DNA of 62,478 nucleotides. It comes from JBBQNJ01 sp038329845 (GTDB taxonomy: Bacteria; Planctomycetota; Phycisphaerae; Tepidisphaerales; Tepidisphaeraceae). The DNA lies in contig JBBQNJ010000022.1 in NCBI GenBank assembly GCA_038329845.1, forward strand, positions 1 to 62,478. The letters run 5' to 3'. Made by a program: the position numbers and the translations under genes. Below the pieces are notes generated by a model, which worked only from the letters and a program-made list of their open reading frames with translations, made no database searches and had not been told where the DNA came from. Of the stretch, positions 35,344 to 43,602 are shown piece after piece (positions within the stretch are counted from its first letter, which is position 1; each line of letters begins with the position of its first letter).

Positions 35344-35355
35344 CCCTATATAGGG
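35344..35355. promoter_or_regulatory. Perfect 12-bp palindrome
   Basis: CCCTATATAGGG in an otherwise A+T-richer stretch upstream of the PEP-CTERM gene at 34557-35297. It is a candidate regulator site; nothing ties it to a named protein. Confidence 0.35.
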
Positions 35356-35599
35356 TAAAATATGCATGTTCCGCCGATAAGATGGGAAAACTTTAACGCC
35401 TATAGGCCATCCCTGAAAAGTACGATTTTCCCGATCCGGCAGACGGCGGTGGCGGCTCGCGCTGGTCGTCTCACCCATTTTTCTCAGGCAATATCCGGCA
35501 TTTCGAAGTCGGAAATAACGCAACCGACTGAGCGCCGCCGGGGCTTGACAGGCCAGGCGGGCAGGGTAAATTGGGCGGCGATTGATACGCCGAAGTCGA

Positions 35600-35923
35600 G
35601 GGAAAAATTCCTATTTTCCCGGCACGGGGAACCCAACGTTTGGCTTGCTGGCGGGTCTGCTACCGCGGGAAGCCGAGCGTCGTCGAGAACGCGGAAAATT
35701 GCGGCGAACGTTTGGTCTGCCGAGTTTTTCTCCGCGATCTTGATCGGGGCGAGTCGTTCGCGCAGACGCCGGTCCGGGCTATGGACCGGTCCAAGCGACG
35801 AGGGAGACTTTCAACTCCCAGCCCGTCAGCTAACCCCGTAGGCAATTGGAAGGGATCAACGCCTGCCTTTGTTCCGGCGTTCGGACCCCTCACATGGAAA
35901 TAGGACCGTCTGTTGTTTGACGG
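35600..35923 (+). ncRNA. Candidate structured RNA or long structured leader
   Basis: Five compact stem-loops follow each other: GGGAAAA/TTTTCCC (35600-35606 with 35614-35620), CCGGTCC/GGACCGG (35769-35775 with 35783-35789), GGGAG/CTCCC (35802-35806 with 35815-35819), AACGCC/GGCGTT (35858-35863 with 35876-35881) and CCGTC/GACGG (35906-35910 with 35919-35923). The first two have 7-bp stems and 7-base loops. I checked it by eye against RNase P RNA, tmRNA, SRP RNA and common riboswitches and found no conserved core. The strand is assumed from the downstream plus-strand gene. Confidence 0.3.
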
Positions 35924-36027
35924 CCGTTTCGTCATCCTGCCTTCGGGTGGTCCGCGCGTGACCTGCGCCGGCGGATCGCCAGAGGCTGCACGCCGTTGCG
36001 TGCATCACGAGGAGAGGAGCCTACCGC

Positions 36028-36303
36028 ATGGCCAGCCAAGCTGAATTGCTTCGTCGGGCGATTGAAAACCTCATTGATGCCAAATTGGTCGATATCCTGT
36101 CGCGCCCGGAAGGGCTGCATCGCCTGATTGCCCATCGCACGACCGGGGTGGCCTCCCCGGACGTTCGCAACGCCGAACGCCGACTGCAAAACACGTTGCA
36201 GGACTTCTGCGACACGACCGCTCGCGGGCCGCAGTCGGACCCGGGCCTCGAGCGCTTCGACATGGCGATCGAATCGCCATCGGCGCGAATGGTCAAAGCC
36301 TGA
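36028..36303 (+). CDS. Small conserved-looking hypothetical protein
   Basis: A 91-residue soluble protein, mostly helical and charged: MASQAELLRRAIENLIDAKL at the N-terminus, AERRLQNTLQDFCDTTARGP in the middle. ATG 36028 has a strong GAGGAG 8 bases upstream, which supports real translation. No signal peptide, membrane segment or known motif. It lies alone between the structured intergenic region and the ABC exporter. The function is unknown. Confidence 0.7.
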   Translation: MASQAELLRRAIENLIDAKLVDILSRPEGLHRLIAHRTTGVASPDVRNAERRLQNTLQDFCDTTARGPQSDPGLERFDMAIESPSARMVKA

Positions 36304-36368
36304 TCCCCGCCCGCGCAGCGCCAGGTGAAGAACCTGCGGTCGCGCCGAATAAAACTTCACTTCGCCGC

Positions 36369-36455
36369 ATGGAGCGTCAGGTACGCCGCGCCGCCCGCGA
36401 GTCGGTGCGGCGTGCCCGGCGCGGGGGCGTGATCGCCAACGGCAAGAAATTTTAG
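36369..36455 (+). CDS. Possible 28-residue basic peptide
   Basis: A short frame MERQVRRAARESVRRARRGG followed by VIANGKKF, ending at TAG 36453-36455. It is very rich in Arg and ends with a GKKF tail. There is no clear ribosome site, and the reading may be chance in GC-rich DNA. It is listed because the 246-base gap it lies in holds nothing else. Confidence 0.2.
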   Translation: MERQVRRAARESVRRARRGGVIANGKKF

Positions 36456-36549
36456 ACGCGAAGCGACGAAGCCGCGAAGAAGAACCGGCCGATCCGGCAT
36501 GTTCCTCTTCCTCGCTGCGATTGAAAAACGCGACCCTGGGTGAACGAGG

Positions 36550-38670
36550 TCAGGCCGCGGGGGGCGTGAACAACTGGCGCTCGTAGAGCTGGCGATAGAC
36601 GGGGCATTCGTTCAGCAGAACATCGTGTTTGCCCTGGCCGACGATCTTGCCGCGTTCCAAGACCACGATCGAATCGGCCGACAGGATCGTGCTGAAACGA
36701 TGGGCGATGACGAACGTGGTTCGCGCTGCGGCCGAGCCAGCCGCATCATGCATCACCGACTCGATCGCCTGCTGGATCAGGTGTTCGCTCTCGGCGTCCA
36801 CCTGGCTGGTCGCTTCGTCTAGCACAAGGATCGGGGCGTCGCGGTAGATCGCCCGGGCGATGCATAGCCGCTGCTTCTGCCCGCCGGAAAGCTGGCCCCC
36901 GAGGCCTTCCAGCGAGGTGTCGTATCCTTGCGGCTTTTCCATGATGAAATCATGCGCGAATGCCCGCTTGGCCGATTCGATCACTTTCTGGCGGTCCGGC
37001 GCCGCGATCCCGTAGGCGACGTTTTCGGCGATCGAGCCGGGAAAGATCACCGAGTCCTGCGTGACGATGCTGATCTGCCGGCGCAGGCTTTTCAGCGTCA
37101 CCTCGCGGATGTCAACCCCGTCGATGAGGATGCGTCCGCCCTGAGGGTCATAAAAACGCGGCAGCAGCGCCAGCAGCGTGGTCTTGCCCGACCCGTTGCG
37201 TCCGACCACGGCCAGCGATCGTCCCTTGGGCACCGTCAACGACACGCCATCCACCGCGGGCGAAGATGCTCCGGGATACGCGAACGTCAGATCGTCGAAC
37301 CGCACTTCGCGGCTGATCGGCGGCAGTTTGCGGACCAATCGATGCTGCCCGAGGCGGCGGGGGCGCTCGACGGGGGTGTCCAGCGTTTCGAAAATCCGTG
37401 CCGCCGCCGCGTTGGCTTTCTGAAGCACGTTGTTCACCTTGCTAACCCGGCGCAGCGAATCACCGATGCTCGCCAGGCACGCCATGACCAGGAAGAAGGT
37501 GGTCGGCTCGAGGCTCTGGACGATCAGCACGAGGTACGAGGCGTATAAGACGACCGCGAAGACGACGAACAGGGTCAGCGTCTCGAGGGTCGGGGAACTG
37601 AACGCATCGATGCGGCTCATGCGTAGCTGCTCTTGCACCAGCTTGGCCATGATCCGCTTGTAACGCCGGCGTTCGAATCGCTCGGCGTTGGACCCTTTGA
37701 CCACCCGGACGCCTTGCAGGCTTGACTCGACTTGCCCCAGCATCACCGCGCTGGATTGCAGGGCGCTGCGGCTGGCTCGGCGCATCTTCGTGCCGAGTTT
37801 GCGGATGATCGCCACCATGATCGGCGCCGCCAGCACCACGAAGAGCGTCAGCCGCCAACTGAAAAACACCGCCACCGCGAAGGCGATCGACGCCTTGATC
37901 GGCTCCTGCACGCTGGGGCCGAGGATCGTCTTGAACCCCTCCTGCAGCCCCTGGGCGTCGTTGACCAGGCGGCTGGTCACATCGCTGGTCCCCTTGAGGC
38001 CGAACTGGTCCATGGGGATATGCAGCGCATGATCGTAGAGCCGCCGCCGGATGTCGTTCACGGCGCTGATGCCGGCCTTGTCAGAAAAATATTCCTGGAA
38101 AAACTTGACGATATTGCTGAAAATCGCCAGCGCCGCGACGATCCCGAAAACGCTGGCGATGGCCCAGACCGGATGCGTCGGGGCCAGCGATGCCAGCCTT
38201 CGACCTGCCGCGGCGTACCAGGGAACTTGCGGCAGTTCGAGCTGGATCGTGCGCTGATCGTTGATCCGCAGCTCCACGGTCCGGCGATCCGGGTCGCTCA
38301 GGGCGTGCAGGTCGTCCGCCGCCGATGCGTTCACCGCAAGCCGCAACTGGTCTCCCGACCGCAAGTTCGCCTTCCCCGCCGGCCCGGCGGGCTTGACGCT
38401 CACCAGCGTCGGAATGAGGCTGTCCTCGGCGAGTCTGACCTCCAGGCGGCTCTCGACCCCCTGTCGATCCACCCATCCCTGGAGCGTATCCCCCGTGATC
38501 AACACGCGCATGATCGGTAGCAAAGTACCCAACCCGCCAGCCAGCGCGAATCCGATCAGCAGCGCGCAGATCACCGACACGATCACCAGGCGGCGATAGG
38601 GAAAGAGATACCGAGCCGCCCGCCAGAAGTGGGCGTGGCTCTTGCGTTTTCGACGTTGGGGATCACTCAT
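36550..38670 (-). CDS. MsbA-like ABC exporter with PDZ-like periplasmic insertion
   Basis: A 706-residue fused ABC exporter half-transporter. TM1 is near residues 28-58. Instead of a short loop, about 100 residues follow (about 60-155) that read like a PDZ fold: LIPTLVSVKPAGPAGKANLR, then SGDQLRLAVN and VELRINDQRTIQLELP. Five more helices follow (ALAIFSNIVKFFQEYF, AVAVFFSWRLTLFVVL and others), then the nucleotide-binding domain with Walker A VVGRNGSGKTTLL, signature LGGQLSGGQKQR, Walker B ILVLDEATSQ and switch His in VIAHRFST. It probably flips a lipid or exports a lipopeptide; the substrate is unknown. ATG 38670, no ribosome site. Confidence 0.9.
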   Translation of the reverse strand: MSDPQRRKRKSHAHFWRAARYLFPYRRLVIVSVICALLIGFALAGGLGTLLPIMRVLITGDTLQGWVDRQGVESRLEVRLAEDSLIPTLVSVKPAGPAGKANLRSGDQLRLAVNASAADDLHALSDPDRRTVELRINDQRTIQLELPQVPWYAAAGRRLASLAPTHPVWAIASVFGIVAALAIFSNIVKFFQEYFSDKAGISAVNDIRRRLYDHALHIPMDQFGLKGTSDVTSRLVNDAQGLQEGFKTILGPSVQEPIKASIAFAVAVFFSWRLTLFVVLAAPIMVAIIRKLGTKMRRASRSALQSSAVMLGQVESSLQGVRVVKGSNAERFERRRYKRIMAKLVQEQLRMSRIDAFSSPTLETLTLFVVFAVVLYASYLVLIVQSLEPTTFFLVMACLASIGDSLRRVSKVNNVLQKANAAAARIFETLDTPVERPRRLGQHRLVRKLPPISREVRFDDLTFAYPGASSPAVDGVSLTVPKGRSLAVVGRNGSGKTTLLALLPRFYDPQGGRILIDGVDIREVTLKSLRRQISIVTQDSVIFPGSIAENVAYGIAAPDRQKVIESAKRAFAHDFIMEKPQGYDTSLEGLGGQLSGGQKQRLCIARAIYRDAPILVLDEATSQVDAESEHLIQQAIESVMHDAAGSAAARTTFVIAHRFSTILSADSIVVLERGKIVGQGKHDVLLNECPVYRQLYERQLFTPPAA

Positions 38671-38755
38671 GGCTTTGACGGGCGGCTAGCCTACGCGCTG
38701 GCGGCGGGGATCGCAAAACGGGGCGGATGGCGACGCTGCGCGGGCGTCGATGACT

Positions 38756-38822
38756 CTTGTGGTGCGGGCCTCTGGCCTGCGTGGCTTTGCGCAGAATGCA
38801 GGCTGGAAGCCTGCACCACAAG
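38756..38822. repeat. REP-like imperfect palindrome
   Basis: The outer arms CTTGTGGTGCGGGC (38756-38769) and GCCTGCACCACAAG (38809-38822) are complementary at 13 of 14 positions. An inner palindrome GCAGGCTGGAAGCCTGC lies at 38798-38814. The inner word also occurs at 3178-3194, marking a dispersed family. Confidence 0.8.
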
Positions 38823-38856
38823 CTGCGGGGTCGGACGAAAAAAAATTGGAGACTCC

Positions 38857-38908
38857 CGACCCCTTCCATGCCTCCGACCCCTTCCATGCCTCGACCCCTT
38901 CCTTGCCT
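38857..38908. repeat. Short tandem repeat, 3 copies of 17-18 bp
   Basis: CGACCCCTTCCATGCCT repeats at 38857, 38875 and 38892; the third copy has one change (CTTGCCT). Confidence 0.85.
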
Positions 38909-38970
38909 CAGCCGATTTGATCTTGCGATGGGTGCCTCGATCGCCCGCTTGCGGTACAATCGCCGACAAT

Positions 38971-39510
38971 ATGGAATCGAATGAGCCTTTGGTGGGGTTG
39001 CCGCATCGACCGGCGGATGATTCGGAGGAGGTCTACTTCGCCGGGTCGCCACGCCTGCGCGGGGAGCTGGGCCATGTGATCGGCTTTGTGCTGCTCGGGT
39101 TGATCCTCGCGGCGGTGCCCTTCTTTTTTACGGCGGGGCGAACGGCGCTGTGGATCGGCGCGGGACTCATTGCCGGGGCGGTCGTGGCGCTGATCCCGAT
39201 CGTTCTGACCCGCTCGCAACGCTACCGGATCAGCAACTACCGTATCGACTTCGAGCGCGGTGTCCTGTCGCGCACGATCGACACACTCGAGCTGTGGCAC
39301 GTCGATGATGTGCGCTTTCACCAGTCGCTGCTCGATCGGATGCTGCGCGTCGGCACGATCAGCATCCTGTCGGAGGACCTGAGTACTCCCAATCTCATAC
39401 TTCGGGGGCTTCCCGCGCCGCGCCCGTTGTTTGAGGCCCTCAAGCAGCGGATTATCGCCGTCAAACGCCAGCGAGGCGTGATCAAGATGGACATGGGGCA
39501 TCACGCTTAG
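38971..39510 (+). CDS. Membrane protein with bacterial PH-like domain (bPH2/DUF304)
   Basis: A 179-residue protein. Two hydrophobic helices (VIGFVLLGLILAAVPFFF and ALWIGAGLIAGAVVALIPIV) are followed by YRISNYRIDFERGVLSRTID, then LELWHVDDVRFHQSLLDRML and VGTISILSED, the signature of the bPH2 family. ATG 38971; the longer frame to 38629 crosses repeats and is discarded. It is followed 15 bases later by the GYF/DUF4190 gene, so the two are probably cotranscribed. The role is unknown, membrane-associated. Confidence 0.85.
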   Translation: MESNEPLVGLPHRPADDSEEVYFAGSPRLRGELGHVIGFVLLGLILAAVPFFFTAGRTALWIGAGLIAGAVVALIPIVLTRSQRYRISNYRIDFERGVLSRTIDTLELWHVDDVRFHQSLLDRMLRVGTISILSEDLSTPNLILRGLPAPRPLFEALKQRIIAVKRQRGVIKMDMGHHA

Positions 39511-39525
39511 CCGGAGCCGCCCCCG

Positions 39526-40134
39526 ATGCCCATCGAGTACTATTACGCCGCGGGAGAGAAGGGCGACGAGCAGCGCGGACCGGTGCCGATTGATAAATTG
39601 GTGAGCCTTGAGATCGGCCCGACGACGCTGGTCTGGCGCGAGGGGATGGACCAGTGGCACTCGGCCGATTCCATCGATGACCTGCGCGAGCTGTGGCGTG
39701 CGCGCCCAGCGCCGACACTCGAGTCGTCCGACCGCGGGGAGTATTCCTTGAGTGAGCCGGACCCGACGCCGCAGGCGGTTGAGCCGGTGACGCTCGCGCC
39801 GGGGGCGCAAGCGACCGCCGGGCCTGGCGCGGTCCTGACCTATCACGGCATGGCGGGCAGGCCCAGGTCCACCAGCGGGCTGGCGATCGCCAGCATGGTG
39901 TTGGGGATCATCTCCTGCCTGTGCGTGCTGGGGCTGACGATCGGAGCGATCATCTCGATGCCCTGCTCGATTTTGGCGATGGTCTTCGGGTTTACCGCCC
40001 GTGGACAGGTCAAGCGCGGCGAGACCACCGGCGGCGGGATGGCGCTGGCGGGGATCATCTGCGGGTTCGTCTCGATCGGGCTGTATGCGGTCATCCTGCT
40101 CGGCTTCGTCGGGCTGATTCTCGCCTCCCTATGA
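39526..40134 (+). CDS. GYF_2/DUF4190 membrane protein
   Basis: A 202-residue protein. The N-terminus EYYYAAGEKGDEQRGPVPID plus WREGMDQWHSADSIDDL is a bacterial GYF_2 domain. A linker leads to two membrane helices in a DUF4190 unit (GLAIASMVLGIISCLCVLGL, GFTARGQVKRGETTGGGMAL, FVSIGLYAVILLGFVGLILA). ATG 39526 has GGAG 9 bases upstream. Such fusions are common in Planctomycetes and their function is not known. Confidence 0.85.
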   Translation: MPIEYYYAAGEKGDEQRGPVPIDKLVSLEIGPTTLVWREGMDQWHSADSIDDLRELWRARPAPTLESSDRGEYSLSEPDPTPQAVEPVTLAPGAQATAGPGAVLTYHGMAGRPRSTSGLAIASMVLGIISCLCVLGLTIGAIISMPCSILAMVFGFTARGQVKRGETTGGGMALAGIICGFVSIGLYAVILLGFVGLILASL

Positions 40135-40311
40135 TCGGCCGATGCCAAGCACCGAGTCATCCCCGATTTTCCGTTTCGGCTTTTTCATTAAAGGGCCGAT
40201 GGGACGTTGGCGTTCGGCAGAGCGCTGCTGTTCGTCGGCATGCCTGGGAAGGCCGACGACCGCGTCGGCATGATGAAGAGTCGCGACAACCAGCACGAAG
40301 GGGATGACTCA

Positions 40312-41040
40312 ATGCGAAGCACGATTGACTCGATGACGGCGCGATGCCGAGTGGTCCTTTTGGCGATGCTGGCGGCAGGCCTTGGACCGGCGGCGTGCGC
40401 CTCGGTTTCCCCGGCGGTTTCCGGTGAGATCGAAGGCAAACCCGGCGAGGTGAGCATCCGCCACACCGCGCCGCTCGTGCATCGCCGCAGCTTCGATCCG
40501 CGCCATCCGCCGAGTGAATTGCCGCGCCTCAGCGAGGACGAGGCGGCGGTGACCGTCTCTCGCTTCGGATGCGCCTGCGCGGTGAGGATCCGCATGACGA
40601 CGCGGAGCGGTTCGGACGGAACAGTGCGGACCAAGGTGCTTGTGGATCGGATCGAGCCAACGCTGTCACTGGAGATTACGCTGTGGCTTCCCGAGCCGTC
40701 CAAGCCGAAACTGGAGGCGCATGAGCAGGCCCACCGGCGCATCGCCGAGTGGTTTTACGCTCGGGCCGACTCGCCGACCCGGCGGGTGGCCGAGGAACTG
40801 ATCGGGCGGTCGGTCGAGGTCGATGGCGACGATGGACGGGAAGCCGGTGAGCGACTGATGGCCTATGTCACCGATCGCGTCAACTCGAGGTTCATTGAGG
40901 CGAGCAGCGAGGCGTGCAATCGGGTGCAGGATGGGTTCGATCGCTTGACGGATCACGCCCGCAATACGATGGATGAGCAGCGGGCGATCGAGCGGGCGAT
41001 GCGCGACTGCGGGCATTCCTCGGACTCGAGCGTGCAATGA
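40312..41040 (+). CDS. Lipoprotein-like protein with HExxH motif (DUF922-like)
   Basis: A 242-residue exported protein. The N-terminal hydrophobic segment VVLLAMLAAGLGPAACASV ends in a possible lipobox Cys. EAHEQAHRRIAEWFY near residue 145 gives an HExxH zinc-peptidase-like motif followed by hydrophobic residues, as in DUF922. Several Cys and Arg-rich stretches surround it. ATG 40312 has AAGGGGA 7 bases upstream. Its stop overlaps the start of the next gene (ATGA at 41037), so coupling with the DUF4159 protein is likely. Peptidase activity is not proven; a third zinc ligand is not obvious. Confidence 0.7.
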   Translation: MRSTIDSMTARCRVVLLAMLAAGLGPAACASVSPAVSGEIEGKPGEVSIRHTAPLVHRRSFDPRHPPSELPRLSEDEAAVTVSRFGCACAVRIRMTTRSGSDGTVRTKVLVDRIEPTLSLEITLWLPEPSKPKLEAHEQAHRRIAEWFYARADSPTRRVAEELIGRSVEVDGDDGREAGERLMAYVTDRVNSRFIEASSEACNRVQDGFDRLTDHARNTMDEQRAIERAMRDCGHSSDSSVQ

Positions 41041-43553
41041 CCGCTGAGGCAGGCAAAGCGCGAATGAATAAGACGATAATCAAATGGACGGCGTGGTTTT
41101 TTGTTTGCGGGATCGGATTGCTCGCCGGTGCCGCCCGCGCCCAGCCGGCTGATCCCCGAGGGGCGAGCGCGGGGGCTGAGGCCGCGACCCGCGAGGCGGC
41201 GACCCGGATCGACGGGGGGATTTTCTCCGATACCACGCAGCCGGCGACCGAGCCGGGCGAAGAGCAGTCGGCGCCCGGTCCGGTGACGCCGGCGTCCGAA
41301 GTCGAGTTCATGATCCGCCAGGCCGTGGCGTTCTTGTATTCCAAGCAAAATCCGCAAGGCAACTGGGAGCGGGTCGGCGAGGCGGCGAATCCGAACCATG
41401 TCTGGGACATCAATCACGGGGGAACTACGGCCCTAAGCCTCTATGCGCTTCTGGCGGCGGGGGAGCCGTATTCCGACCCGAGAATTCGGCGGGGCGTGGA
41501 ATGGATGATGCAGGCCGAGATGAAAGGCGTCTATGCCGTGGCGATGCGGCTCAACGGTATGTGGTATCTGCCGCGAAACCTGGTGCGCGACCGCGTGCGC
41601 GACGATGTGAGCTTTTTGCTGCGCTCGCAGATTCGTCTTCCCGGCAAGGCGGCCGGGCACTACGGGTATACCGAGAAAACCGCGCCCGATGTGACCGACC
41701 ACTCGGTCAGCCAGGTGGCGGTGCTGGGGATGTGGATGGCCGATCGGATGGGGCAGGGTCCCAGCGACGACTACTGGAAGCGGATCGAGACGGCCTGGCT
41801 GCGCGATCAGCAGCCTTCCGGGGGTTGGAGCTATCGCCAGCGGCCGCAAGGGGATTTTGGAGTCGATGGCTCGATGACCGCCGCGGGGGTCGCCACGTTG
41901 TTCATCAGCCAGGAATATCTTCACGCCGACAAGGGGCTGGCGTGCAAGGGGAACATCACCAACGCGGGGATCGAGAGCGGGCTGGCGTGGATGCGCGAGC
42001 ATTTCGCCACGGCGATCAACCCCGGCACGGCGCCGATCGAACATCAGGCGCCGTTCTACTGGCTCTATGGGGTGGAGCGCTGCGGGGTGGCGAGTGGTCG
42101 GAAATACTTCGGTCGGCACAACTGGTTTAACGAAGGGGTGAAGGAGCTGCGGCGGTCGCAGCTTGCGGAGGGCTCGTTCCCCGCCAGTGCCGGGCCGTTG
42201 ATGAACGAGATCCACAACACCAGCTTCGCGCTGATCTTTCTCGCCCGCGGACGCCAGCCGGTGCTGATCAACAAGCTGCAATATCCGGGAACCTGGAACC
42301 AGCGCCCGCGCGATGCGGCCAACTTCACCCGCTGGTACGAATCGCAGTTCGAGCGAGAGTTCAACTGGCAGGTGGTGGGCATCCACAACCACCTCGCCGA
42401 ACTTCACGACGCCCCGGTCCTGCTGATCAGCGGCGGCGGGGCGCTGGGGTTCACGCCCACCCAGCGGGAAAAGCTCAAACAGTATGTGCTGGGCGGCGGG
42501 CTGGTGCTGGGGATCGCCGATTGCCAATCCGTCGAGTTTTCCCGATCCTTCGCCGCTTTGGCCGAAGGACTTTTCCCCGGCGAATCGATGCGGGTGCTTC
42601 CGAGGGATCATCCGATCATGAAGGGCGAACTGCCGCTGAGCGGGCCGGTTGAGGTCCAGGCGCTCGGCAATGGCCTGCGCGAGATGTTTTTGCTGATCCC
42701 CCAGCAGGATCCCGGCCGCGCCTGGCAGGCGCAGGGGAGCGCCGAGCAGCCGGCGCTGTTCCAGATCGGCGCAGGGATTCTGCGCTACGCCAGCGGGCGC
42801 GAAGACCTTCGCTACAAGCACGATGCCCCCGCGGTGATCCCCGATCCGTCGATCCACCCGTCGATGAACGTCCGATTGGCGCGGATCGAGCATCCGGGCA
42901 TGTGGAATCCCGAGCCGGGCGGCTGGTCACGCGTCGCCGGGCTGCTGCACAATCAAAACGGGATCGAGCTGACCTGGGATGCCGTGGCGCTGGCCGATCC
43001 AGCGCTGTCGAACTACTCGATCGCCCACATGACGGGAACCCAAGGCTTTCGCATCATGCCCGATGAGCGAAAGCAGATCATGGCGTTCATTGCTAAGGGC
43101 GGGACTCTGCTGGTCGATGCCGCGGGAGGATCGCCCGAGTTCGCCCGCAGCGCTGAGATCGAGTTCGGCAACCTGGTCATCGGCGGCCGCTTACAGCCGA
43201 TCCGGTCCGACGACCCTCTGCTGGCGCCGACGATCGCCCGCCCGGCGGCGGGGGGCGAGAACACCAAGCCCCGCTCGCCCGACGCTCCGCCCGCGTTCGA
43301 TCCGCCGCCATTGCCTGGAGAATTGCCGCTGAAAATCGCCTACCGCCGCGCCGCCCGGAGCCGGATCGGCAAGCTGGATGAGTCGCGCCTTCAGGGAGTG
43401 CGCGTCGGACGTCGCTGGGCGATCATCCTTTCGGACATGGACCTCTCCTGCGGCCTGTCCGGCAGCAATGCTGACGGCGTGGCGGGCTATTCGCCTTCGA
43501 CCGCGCTGGAGATCGTCCGACGGGTTATTCGCAATACCGCCAAATCCAAGTGA
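41037..43553 (+). CDS. Exported prenyltransferase-fold/DUF4159 protein
   Basis: An 838-residue paralogue of 22982-25540 with the same plan. A signal peptide lies around WTAWFFVCGIGLLAGAARAQ. Toroid repeats cover about 80-400 (VAFLYSKQNPQGNWERV, SYRQRPQGDFGVDGSMTAAG). DUF4159-like regions have NHLAELHDAPVLLISGGGAL and GGGLVLGIADCQSVEF. It lacks the Lys/Asp-rich tail of its paralogue. The start at ATG 41037 overlaps the previous stop; ATG 41064 directly before the signal peptide is an alternative. The function is unknown. Confidence 0.8.
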   Translation: MTAEAGKARMNKTIIKWTAWFFVCGIGLLAGAARAQPADPRGASAGAEAATREAATRIDGGIFSDTTQPATEPGEEQSAPGPVTPASEVEFMIRQAVAFLYSKQNPQGNWERVGEAANPNHVWDINHGGTTALSLYALLAAGEPYSDPRIRRGVEWMMQAEMKGVYAVAMRLNGMWYLPRNLVRDRVRDDVSFLLRSQIRLPGKAAGHYGYTEKTAPDVTDHSVSQVAVLGMWMADRMGQGPSDDYWKRIETAWLRDQQPSGGWSYRQRPQGDFGVDGSMTAAGVATLFISQEYLHADKGLACKGNITNAGIESGLAWMREHFATAINPGTAPIEHQAPFYWLYGVERCGVASGRKYFGRHNWFNEGVKELRRSQLAEGSFPASAGPLMNEIHNTSFALIFLARGRQPVLINKLQYPGTWNQRPRDAANFTRWYESQFEREFNWQVVGIHNHLAELHDAPVLLISGGGALGFTPTQREKLKQYVLGGGLVLGIADCQSVEFSRSFAALAEGLFPGESMRVLPRDHPIMKGELPLSGPVEVQALGNGLREMFLLIPQQDPGRAWQAQGSAEQPALFQIGAGILRYASGREDLRYKHDAPAVIPDPSIHPSMNVRLARIEHPGMWNPEPGGWSRVAGLLHNQNGIELTWDAVALADPALSNYSIAHMTGTQGFRIMPDERKQIMAFIAKGGTLLVDAAGGSPEFARSAEIEFGNLVIGGRLQPIRSDDPLLAPTIARPAAGGENTKPRSPDAPPAFDPPPLPGELPLKIAYRRAARSRIGKLDESRLQGVRVGRRWAIILSDMDLSCGLSGSNADGVAGYSPSTALEIVRRVIRNTAKSK

Positions 43554-43602
43554 AAGCGGCCGGGGAACATCGGCGGGGTCTGCGTCACATGCCATGCGGC
43601 TT

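Larger units (their letters stand above)
35298..36027. other. Large intergenic region
   Basis: A 730-base stretch with no convincing coding frame. It contains the palindrome at 35344 and the series of hairpins at 35600-35923 listed separately. The only ribosome site seen near the right end (GAGGAG at 36013) belongs to the small gene at 36028. Confidence 0.6.
38671..38970. other. Divergent intergenic region with repeats
   Basis: It separates the ABC exporter and PH-domain genes. It is filled by the REP-like palindrome at 38756-38822 and a 17-18 bp tandem array at 38857-38908; no gene is visible. Confidence 0.65.

Noticed and set aside
35600..35940. RNase P RNA, tmRNA or a known riboswitch
   Set aside because: None of the conserved cores I know (for example AGGAAAGTCC or ACAGAA of RNase P, or the tRNA-like ends of tmRNA) are present. 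Kept only as an unclassified structured region.
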